NCBI GenBank assembly: GCA_028707015.1
Contig: JAQTVP010000103.1
Span: 1-5,893, forward strand
Reading direction: 5' to 3'
Length of the DNA: 5,893 nt
Source: Dehalococcoidales bacterium
GTDB lineage: Bacteria > Chloroflexota > Dehalococcoidia > Dehalococcoidales > JAQTVP01
This document shows, one piece after another, positions 1 to 4,556 of this stretch (the stretch's first letter is position 1; every line of letters begins with the position of its first letter). The position numbers and the translations under genes were made by a program. The notes beneath the pieces are model-generated. The model ran no database searches. It saw only the letters and a list, made by a program, of their open reading frames with translations, and was not told the origin of the DNA.

Positions 1-3
1 GTT

Positions 4-10
4 ACCTCCC
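4..10 (-). promoter_or_regulatory. Shine-Dalgarno sequence of a gene starting off the left edge
   Basis: On the minus strand the window ends with GGGAGGTAAC. GGGAGGT is a strong ribosome-binding sequence, and normal spacing would put a start codon at or just beyond position 1. A further minus-strand gene therefore probably begins outside the window. The stretch 11-105 between this site and the terminator-like hairpin has no supported gene. Short plus-strand reading frames closing at 39 and 49 could be the tail of another gene but cannot be judged. Confidence 0.4.
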
Positions 11-110
11 AAACTGAAATTCAATTGGAAAAACTATGACAGTTATTAATTAGCTTGGGAAGTGATTGTGTTCTAGAATATAGTTCTATTTAAAAGGGGA
101 AAAAGATTAG

Positions 111-134
111 CCACAGATGATACTGTGCCTGTGG
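111..134 (-). terminator. Candidate intrinsic terminator of the small-regulator operon
   Basis: CCACAG (111-116) pairs with CTGTGG (129-134) around a 12-nt loop; an alternative stem CACAG/CTGTG uses 112-116 and 123-127. Reading the minus strand, the hairpin lies 27 nt after the stop codon of the ribbon-helix-helix-like gene. It is followed, after six bases, by the pyrimidine tract TTTTTCCCCTTTT. The stem is short and the T run is interrupted by C, so this is a plausible but not strong rho-independent terminator. Confidence 0.4.
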
Positions 135-161
135 GGAGGGCTTTAGGTAACTTAGAGGACT

Positions 162-479
162 TTATAGGTTATTATCGGAATTACCGAGGGACTGTAGTTT
201 CTGACTTAATTCTTCGAAAGTTTTATCCTTCGGTGGCTTACCTAATTCCAAACCGTAGCTGATAAAGAATTCGAGGAAATTACGTAGTAGCTCTCTAGTT
301 CCTTGCTGAAACTGTTCGAATTGTGCTTTTGTTACTGAACCTTGTTTGTTAGTGGAGTTTTCATTCAAGCAAGTATCAATAAGGACATTAATAAAATCCG
401 AACGGTTTTGGTCGCCACGATTTTCATCTATTCTCCTTGCAACCTCAGCATCAACAACTAAAATTCTTTTGTCTGGCAT
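162..479 (-). CDS. Small ribbon-helix-helix-like protein, function unknown
   Basis: This 105-residue protein starts at ATG 477-479, six bases after a perfect AAGGAG ribosome-binding site, so the start is secure. Residues 5-38 (RILVVD, then DAEVARRIDENRGDQ, then RSDFINVLIDTCL) follow the strand-helix-helix pattern of ribbon-helix-helix DNA-binding proteins, including the typical RSDFI at the start of the second helix. The remainder, about 50-95, is predicted to be helical (FEQFQQGTRELLRNFLEFF) and could serve oligomerisation or partner binding. The gene lies 37 bp after the winged-helix gene on the same strand and almost certainly shares its transcript. No toxin-like partner is visible inside the window, so an antitoxin role is possible but unsupported. 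The fold is an inference from pattern; the biological role is not recognised. Confidence 0.75.
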   Translation of the reverse strand: MPDKRILVVDAEVARRIDENRGDQNRSDFINVLIDTCLNENSTNKQGSVTKAQFEQFQQGTRELLRNFLEFFISYGLELGKPPKDKTFEELSQKLQSLGNSDNNL

Positions 480-516
480 CGAATACTCCTTTTATTATTC
501 GCTTTACATTCATTTA

Positions 517-792
517 TCATTGGTCAAGCCAACCAAGTAGTTCGGTTACGCTATCTATGCTTTTAAGTAATTTCAAGCCTAAATCAGTAACTCGATAGGT
601 TACTGCCGGATTACCTATCTTAACCTTATCAATAAATCCCCGGCTTATTAGAAAACCGAGATATTTCTGGATTTGACTGTAGCTCATATTAACGCTGTAC
701 ATGATCTCGGTCTTCCCGGCACCATTCTCACCGACTCGTAGCATTTCTGCTATTATTTCAATGTTTGACCGTCTATTGTTCATTTTCTGCAT
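517..792 (-). CDS. Winged-helix transcriptional regulator, archaeal ArnR1/HTH_45-like
   Basis: The protein has 91 residues. The start at 790-792 is preferred over the internal ATG at 781-783 because a GGGGAAGG ribosome-binding site lies seven bases upstream of it. Residues 7-80 read like the compact winged-helix domain common in archaea: RRSNIEIIAEML, then GAGKTEIMYSVNMSYSQIQ as the helix-turn-helix, KYLGFLISRGFID as the third helix, and YRVTDLGLKLLKSI as the wing and last helix. Family members are small DNA-binding regulators, usually dimers, without a ligand domain. It is the first gene of a two-gene operon with the ribbon-helix-helix-like gene. It has a strong promoter at 917-945 and a leader of roughly 118 nt containing direct repeats, which suggests autoregulation (inference). 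The target genes are unknown. Confidence 0.8.
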   Translation of the reverse strand: MQKMNNRRSNIEIIAEMLRVGENGAGKTEIMYSVNMSYSQIQKYLGFLISRGFIDKVKIGNPAVTYRVTDLGLKLLKSIDSVTELLGWLDQ

Positions 793-812
793 TAATATGC
801 CTTCCCCACCTT

Positions 813-874
813 GGTCTTTTTGGTTTCGGGTAATTATTATTTCCTGGTTATTTACTTATTACCTTAAAAAGACC
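813..874 (-). promoter_or_regulatory. Long inverted repeat in the leader of the winged-helix gene
   Basis: GGTCTTTTT (813-821) and AAAAAGACC (866-874) are perfect 9-bp complements. Inside them GGTAAT (829-834) can pair with ATTACC (858-863). In the minus-strand transcript this would form an interrupted stem-loop ending just upstream of the ribosome-binding site. The stem is AU-rich in part and the loop is 23 nt, so stability is moderate. A role in translation or transcript stability is inference. Confidence 0.35.
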
Positions 875-907
875 TAAAGGGTTCAGAATAATGAGCTAAA
901 GGGTTCA
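874..907 (-). repeat. Two direct copies of CTAAAGGGTTCA, candidate operator
   Basis: Two identical 12-bp copies lie at 874-885 and 896-907 with a period of 22 bp, close to two helical turns, so both would face the same side of the DNA. On the minus strand they read TGAACCCTTTAG. They lie just downstream of the -10 box of the promoter at 917-945, around the expected transcription start near 910. That position suits a repressor binding site. The winged-helix protein or the ribbon-helix-helix-like protein of the same operon are the natural candidate binders (inference). Confidence 0.55.
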
Positions 908-916
908 CAAAGCGTA

Positions 917-945
917 ATCATACTTTGCAGCTTTATAATTGTCAA
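917..945 (-). promoter_or_regulatory. Near-consensus sigma-70 promoter of the winged-helix operon
   Basis: On the minus strand a perfect -35 box TTGACA (940-945) is separated by exactly 17 bp from the -10 box TATGAT (917-922, five of six matches). Transcription would start near 910, about 118 nt before the winged-helix start codon. The strength of the promoter together with downstream direct repeats fits a gene that is held down by repression. Confidence 0.75.
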
Positions 946-1030
946 GAGACTATATGAAAAATACTAAATAATCAAAAAATGTATAGTATATAAGAGAGGG
1001 TATTTTAAGAGGATGATTTGCACTGATAAA

Positions 1031-1864
1031 TTAACTTGTTAATCGACTTGTTTGAAAATTAACTAATTCTTTTTTATTATTTACGTTATCTTGATGCAAA
1101 GTTACCACGAACTTTAAATGAGGGCGAGTACTGATTTTGGTTATGAATTTTTTATAATGGGAAGAATTAGTTTGCGCTGCTGGCTCTTCTTTTACACTTT
1201 TCACCTCGAGTATCTCTTCTAACTTAGCTAAGATATCTGCGGGTGATGCCGCCTTGCTGAGTAAAATAATGATATTCGTGCCTTTATCCCAGGAGCCAAT
1301 CTGCTGTGTTATGGTTGCCTCAAGGGTGCCCTCTAGCTTACAGAGGAACCTTAGTAAGCATGTGATATTGGTAAACTCGCGTATAATCAGCTCTACTTTT
1401 TTCACTAATGTAGCATAGGTGCCATTGGCTGATAGTAGATATTCCGGCCCTTCGGTGGCAACCTGCAGTGCAAAACGCTCATCAATAACTAATTCACCGC
1501 GGTTAACTTTTCTGATAGCACGGACGAGATCTTGCTGCTTTATATCTTTAAGAAGATAACCAGTGGCGCCTGCGTTAAGGGCTTCCGTCAGACACCCATC
1601 ACATGTGGTTAGAATAATGACATTACAAGGTGTGTATTGCTGGCAATAGAGACGGGTAGCTTCAATTCCACCGATACCGGGTATCTCGGAGTCCATAAGC
1701 ACAATGTCTGGTGAAAGCGGTTTCATTTGGTGCAGTGATTTTTCAGCTGAGGAATATTCACCTACTATTTCCATATCTTTTTCCTGCTCCAGCATGTGCC
1801 GTAATCCACAGCGGACAATCTCATGGTAGTCAATCAAAAGTATTTGTATGCTTTTTGTGATCAT
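1031..1864 (-). CDS. Response regulator lacking an HTH, with a C-terminal GSWDKGT domain
   Basis: The protein has 277 residues, with ATG at 1862-1864 and AAAAGGA upstream. Residues 5-125 form a receiver (REC) domain. The phospho-acceptor is Asp58 in PDIVLMDSEIPG, the switch Thr is 86 or 87, and Lys106 sits in GYLLKD. The first acidic residue is Asp12, but the usual second one is Tyr13. NarL-family proteins carry a LuxR helix-turn-helix after REC; here it is absent. Instead residues 155-224 form a small domain (KVELII ... GSWDKGT at 190-196 ... ADILAKLEEI), which also ends the coiled-coil protein encoded at 3147-4490. The order of predicted strands and helices suggests a beta-alpha-beta-beta-alpha-beta fold (inference). 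Residues 225-277 are a basic tail without a recognised domain. The gene follows the LuxR-type regulator after 224 bp on the same strand. Output is probably protein-protein interaction and not DNA binding. Confidence 0.85.
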   Translation of the reverse strand: MITKSIQILLIDYHEIVRCGLRHMLEQEKDMEIVGEYSSAEKSLHQMKPLSPDIVLMDSEIPGIGGIEATRLYCQQYTPCNVIILTTCDGCLTEALNAGATGYLLKDIKQQDLVRAIRKVNRGELVIDERFALQVATEGPEYLLSANGTYATLVKKVELIIREFTNITCLLRFLCKLEGTLEATITQQIGSWDKGTNIIILLSKAASPADILAKLEEILEVKSVKEEPAAQTNSSHYKKFITKISTRPHLKFVVTLHQDNVNNKKELVNFQTSRLTS

Positions 1865-2088
1865 TATTTTTCCTTTTTGATGTTGCTGAGTGAAAAGAGG
1901 AATTAATAATTAATATTGATTGTAAAGGTAGCCTTGGATAATTTAGATAATTAATTAATACTTGATACTTTAAATTTAGCTATAGTATCCTACTGCTTTA
2001 CGTGGGGATAAATAGCCTGTTAGTAACGATATGCCTGGGTAATTAGTCCTATTGGTTTTAAATATGGAGTGTTTATATAGCTGCTTTG
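1865..2088. other. Intergenic region between the two response regulators
   Basis: This 224-bp AT-rich spacer holds no supported gene. A short dyad AGCTG (2079-2083) / CAGCT (2090-2094) overlaps the stop codon of the upstream regulator, but no T run follows it on the minus strand, so it is not a convincing terminator. I find no -35/-10 pair of quality for the downstream gene, so it is undecided whether the two regulators are co-transcribed. Confidence 0.4.
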
Positions 2089-2793
2089 TCAGCTTAAAGA
2101 ATATGTTGTTGCATTGAGTTTTTCTATTGATATCCAGCCATAGCGTATGGCTAAAACAACTGCGTGCGCCCGGTCATTGGCATTGAGTTTGCGAAGAATG
2201 TTACTAATATGATTTTTGATAGTCTGTTCACTGATTTCTAGGATTTGGGCAATTTGTTTATTTGAGTTACCATTAGCAACATAGTTTAGTATCTGCGACT
2301 CTCTTGAGGTAAGCGGTGTATCTGTATTTTGTATAGTTTGCCCGTTGTATATACCTTGAAATTGCTTTAATACATACTTGGCGACATTAGGCTTGGCTAA
2401 AATACTATCATTTATGGGATATTCCCCATTGGAAACCCGTCGGATACTGGTAGCTAAGTTTTCAGCAGTGATATTTTTATCTAAATAGTCCATAGCACCA
2501 ACTTTAATAACTTCGAGAAGCTCTTCATCATGAGGGTTAGAGGTTAGCATTATTATCTTGATAGCGGGGTAGCGTAGCGTAATATTTCGTGCTAAATTAA
2601 ATCCATTAAGAGATGGATAGTCAATATCAATTAGCAACACATCCGGAAGATTAGTTATATTTAATTCTATAAATCGCTCACCTGGTGTACTATCTAATAC
2701 CTCGAAATCAGATTGTTTAGATAAAGAGTGACGTACACCAACTCCAAAAAGAGCTTGTTTGTCAATTATCAATATTATTATTTTTTGATTCAA
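2089..2793 (-). CDS. NarL/FixJ-family response regulator (REC + LuxR-type HTH)
   Basis: The protein has 234 residues and is a transcription factor expected to bind DNA as a dimer when phosphorylated. The start is TTG (2791-2793), supported by GGAGGTGA on the minus strand (2798-2805) at ideal spacing. The receiver domain covers residues 4-125: Asp56 in PDVLLIDIDYP is the phospho-acceptor, Thr84 is in MLTS and Lys106 is in YLDKN. Asp11 is followed by Lys12 where most receivers have a second acidic residue. Residues 160-222 form a complete LuxR-type helix-turn-helix (LTSRESQILNYVANGNSNKQ, then ISEQTIKNHISNILRKL), ending with NDRAHAVVLAIRYGW, a tail I associate with Chloroflexota regulators. No histidine kinase is in the window. 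The gene is divergent from the coiled-coil/ATPase genes, so the palindromes between them are candidate target sites. Confidence 0.92.
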   Translation of the reverse strand: MNQKIIILIIDKQALFGVGVRHSLSKQSDFEVLDSTPGERFIELNITNLPDVLLIDIDYPSLNGFNLARNITLRYPAIKIIMLTSNPHDEELLEVIKVGAMDYLDKNITAENLATSIRRVSNGEYPINDSILAKPNVAKYVLKQFQGIYNGQTIQNTDTPLTSRESQILNYVANGNSNKQIAQILEISEQTIKNHISNILRKLNANDRAHAVVLAIRYGWISIEKLNATTYSLS

Positions 2794-2797
2794 CTAG

Positions 2798-2805
2798 TCA
2801 CCTCC
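2798..2805 (-). promoter_or_regulatory. Strong ribosome-binding site that supports a TTG start
   Basis: The minus strand reads GGAGGTGA followed by four bases and TTG. The match to the 16S anti-Shine-Dalgarno is excellent, and this decides the non-ATG start of the LuxR-type regulator. No in-frame ATG nearby would keep the first beta strand (KIIILIID) of the receiver domain. Confidence 0.75.
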
Positions 2806-2843
2806 GGTCACAGGTAAACTTGTTTATATAGTGCATGCCAGAG

Positions 2844-2868
2844 GGCTATCTATAACTATAAAATAGCC
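2844..2868. repeat. Dyad GGCTAT...ATAGCC at the regulator's promoter
   Basis: GGCTAT (2844-2849) and ATAGCC (2863-2868) are inverted repeats around 13 bp that contain a further TATA-AC-TATA dyad. The element overlaps the -10 box and the expected transcription start of the LuxR-type regulator. It could be an operator or an RNA hairpin at the 5' end of the transcript; the sequence does not decide. Confidence 0.35.
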
Positions 2869-2888
2869 AAAATAATGACATTTGTCAA
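2860..2888 (-). promoter_or_regulatory. Probable sigma-70 promoter of the LuxR-type regulator
   Basis: On the minus strand a perfect TTGACA (2883-2888) is followed after 17 bp by TATTTT (2860-2865, four of six). Transcription would begin near 2853, about 60 nt before the TTG start. The -35 box lies within the inverted repeat TGACA-tt-TGTCA (2876-2887), which a regulator could use to block or aid polymerase. Confidence 0.5.
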
Positions 2889-2902
2889 TATTTATTTCAA
2901 GT

Positions 2903-2926
2903 TAATTTAATTTTAAAATTAAATTA
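2903..2926. repeat. Perfect 24-bp A/T-only palindrome
   Basis: The half site TAATTTAATTTT (2903-2914) is followed directly by its exact reverse complement (2915-2926) with no spacer. It lies upstream of both divergent promoters. A/T-only palindromes arise more easily by chance in AT-rich DNA, but 12 perfect base pairs is long. It may be a protein-binding site or an easily melted or cruciform-forming element. Confidence 0.5.
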
Positions 2927-3030
2927 TAAAGTTAATACCAAGATTATGAATTTCTTTTTACATGATAAAGTCACTCGAAAGGGTTATTGCACAAGGTATA
3001 ATTATTATCTGAAATCACTCATTTGCAGGA

Positions 3031-3059
3031 TTGTTCGAAGCATGGGTTGTATCTATAAT
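3031..3059 (+). promoter_or_regulatory. Probable sigma-70 promoter of the coiled-coil/ATPase operon
   Basis: TTGTTC (3031-3036) and a perfect TATAAT (3054-3059) are 17 bp apart, predicting a start near 3066, about 80 nt upstream of the first ATG. A second perfect TATAAT at 2997-3002, with TCGAAA (2975-2980) at 16 bp, could be an additional upstream promoter. The downstream one is favoured by its spacing and its position relative to the large palindrome. Confidence 0.5.
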
Positions 3060-3078
3060 GTATTGGGTTAAGGTGCCT

Positions 3079-3110
3079 AAGTAAAATATGCCAATTGGCA
3101 TATTTTACTT
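3079..3110. repeat. Perfect 32-bp palindrome in the leader of the coiled-coil gene
   Basis: The half site AAGTAAAATATGCCAA (3079-3094) is followed immediately by its exact reverse complement (3095-3110). With one bulged base the symmetry extends to CTAAG/CTTTAG. It lies about 13 bp downstream of the predicted transcription start and ends 36 bp before the ATG. As DNA it has the symmetry of an operator for a dimeric regulator; as RNA it could form a 14-bp hairpin with an AAUU loop. No T run follows directly, so a terminator is unlikely. Confidence 0.7.
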
Positions 3111-3146
3111 TAGTTATAGGTTAATAAGTAAAAAATGGAGTATTCT

Positions 3147-4490
3147 ATGTTTAATTGGTTTGGTCAGCGATCTGGAAAGAAAAAACATAAAGTAAGGCAG
3201 TTATGGGAAAATGAGTTTAATATTGTAAAAGAAGGACTGGATGAGGAACAGATAATTACTTTTGTTGATAGTCTCATTGCAAAAAATAGATATTCACAAC
3301 AATATTCTGCTGATTCACTCCGAGCAATACTTAAAACGGCAGTAACAGATGCTGAACAAATGGCAGCTAGTATTAAAATGAAGGCAGAAGCAGAAGCAGA
3401 AGCAGAAGCTGCTGGAATCATTGCCAGAGCTAAGCAAGGGGACCAGGAAATAAGGAGAAGAGCTGAATTAGCGGCGAATAAAGAAGCGGAAGAAATTATA
3501 GCTATTGCCAATAAAAAATCTGAAATAACTGAAGTGGAGGCTAAACAACAAGCCTTGTTGTTTTTACTGAGGGCGAGAGAGGAAATCGAAAAGGAAGTAC
3601 GAGAAGAATACAAGAAAGCCTATGCTCGGTTATCATCTTCTTTGCAGGAATTAATTGATGAAGGGCAAAATATAGAAATTGAATTAAAAAGTAAAAGAGC
3701 AGAGTTGTGGGAGAGTAAAAAATTTGAATTAGAAGAACGTGAAGCTGTATTACTTAATAATCCTGGGATAGAATTACCGCCTCGTGAAGCATTATCTTCT
3801 AAAGTAAAGATAGAGCAAACTACTCAAAGTAATGAAAAAAATGACGGGGAAAATGTGGAAACTTCCAGTGAATTACTTGAGGAAATACACGAACAAGAAA
3901 CAAAACCAGTTGCTAACTTAAAAAAAAAGGATACTAAGAAAGAAAAAGAGATAGAGCAACCTATTCAATTTGAAGAAGAAAATGTCAGAGAAATAATAGA
4001 ACCCACTGTTATGTTGCAAGAAGAGAACCTGGAAGAGGATAGGGATCAACTTGTACAGGTTAAACAAGAAGATAGGGGGAAACAGTTAGAGAAGAATCTT
4101 TCGAAGGCAGAATTTAAGGAAATAGAAAACGATTTTAGTAATCTAAACCTTGATGACGATAAATCTCTTTTTGTTGGTGAAGTAGAACTGGCTATAGCCA
4201 TGCCAGTCGAACTTAAGATGGTTTCTAAATTATATAACTATTTGCAAACAATACCTGATTTAAAAATACTACGCACGACAGGTTCTTGGGATCGAGGTAC
4301 TACTATCACAGTTGTGTTAGAAAAGCCGCTTCCCCTAGTGAATAGCTTGAAAAATATGCCTGAAGTACAAGTAATCGTAGGACTGACTCAAAGTAATAGC
4401 TCAATGAAAGGGGCTCTAAGCTCACTATCGAAAACGGGGGGAAAGGTCGTGAAAAGGCTTAAACTTACCCTTAGGGAACCGCAATCATAA
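3147..4490 (+). CDS. DivIVA-like coiled-coil protein with a C-terminal GSWDRGT domain
   Basis: The protein has 447 residues from the ATG at 3147, chosen because GGAG (3137-3140) lies six bases upstream. An in-frame ATG at 3135 would add MEYS but contains this ribosome-binding site. Residues 24-45 (FNIVKEGLDEEQIITFVDSLI) resemble the start of DivIVA-type proteins. Residues 65-200 are a long charged coiled coil with an (AE)4 stretch at 80-87. Residues 201-340 are acidic and low-complexity, including three degenerate 15-residue repeats at 270-314. Residues 346-413 form the small domain shared with the response regulator at 1031-1864, with GSWDRGT at 379-385. The tail is basic (KVVKRLKLTL). There is no signal peptide or membrane segment, so it should be cytoplasmic. 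The PilB/GspE-type ATPase gene follows 66 bp later. A scaffold or polar-positioning role for the assembly machine is inferred; the true function is unknown. Confidence 0.8.
   Translation: MFNWFGQRSGKKKHKVRQLWENEFNIVKEGLDEEQIITFVDSLIAKNRYSQQYSADSLRAILKTAVTDAEQMAASIKMKAEAEAEAEAAGIIARAKQGDQEIRRRAELAANKEAEEIIAIANKKSEITEVEAKQQALLFLLRAREEIEKEVREEYKKAYARLSSSLQELIDEGQNIEIELKSKRAELWESKKFELEEREAVLLNNPGIELPPREALSSKVKIEQTTQSNEKNDGENVETSSELLEEIHEQETKPVANLKKKDTKKEKEIEQPIQFEEENVREIIEPTVMLQEENLEEDRDQLVQVKQEDRGKQLEKNLSKAEFKEIENDFSNLNLDDDKSLFVGEVELAIAMPVELKMVSKLYNYLQTIPDLKILRTTGSWDRGTTITVVLEKPLPLVNSLKNMPEVQVIVGLTQSNSSMKGALSSLSKTGGKVVKRLKLTLREPQS
3384..3407 (+). repeat. Four tandem GCAGAA hexanucleotides
   Basis: Four exact copies of GCAGAA encode Ala-Glu four times within the coiled coil of the gene at 3147-4490. 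Because the unit is two codons, gain or loss of copies by replication slippage would keep the reading frame and lengthen or shorten the helix. Confidence 0.8.
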
Positions 4491-4544
4491 GATTTGCGAA
4501 TTGTTAAATACAGCGTTAAGAAAATTATAGTTATTTTATAGCCT

Positions 4545-4553
4545 GAGGAGAGG
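4545..4553 (+). promoter_or_regulatory. Ribosome-binding site of the assembly ATPase gene
   Basis: GAGGAGAGG lies three bases before ATG 4557-4559, giving about five to seven bases from the GAGG core. It fixes the start of the ATPase. I find no convincing terminator between 4490 and 4557, which supports co-transcription with the coiled-coil gene. Confidence 0.6.
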
Positions 4554-4556
4554 ATA

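Noticed and set aside
7..60. TCCCAA ... TTGGGA inverted repeat at the left edge
   Set aside because: Six-base arms with 42 bases between them are expected by chance, and the left arm is part of a likely ribosome-binding site.
105..134. Dispersed-repeat fragment resembling the common AGCCACAGATGA-type intergenic repeats
   Set aside because: Only one short copy is present, so a repeat family cannot be supported from this window; the hairpin is better explained as a terminator.
346..540. Plus-strand open frame of 64 codons
   Set aside because: It overlaps the well-supported ribbon-helix-helix-like gene in antisense, has no ribosome-binding site of note and no recognisable composition.
2079..2094. 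AGCTG/CAGCT hairpin at the end of the LuxR-type regulator as terminator
   Set aside because: It overlaps the stop codon, has a 5-bp stem and no following T run on the minus strand.
3164..3613. Minus-strand open frame of 149 codons, rich in Ser/Ala/Ile
   Set aside because: It is the antisense shadow of the coiled-coil gene; GAA/GCA-rich codons read backwards give Ser/Ala/Phe strings that mimic a membrane protein.
4480..4498. CGCAA/TTGCG hairpin after the coiled-coil gene as terminator
   Set aside because: The stem is 5 bp, it overlaps the stop codon and there is no T tract; read-through into the ATPase gene is more likely.
4501..4531. Possible internal promoter TTGTTA...TATAGT before the ATPase gene
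   Set aside because: The spacer is 19 bp and the region is AT-rich, so such pairs are expected by chance.
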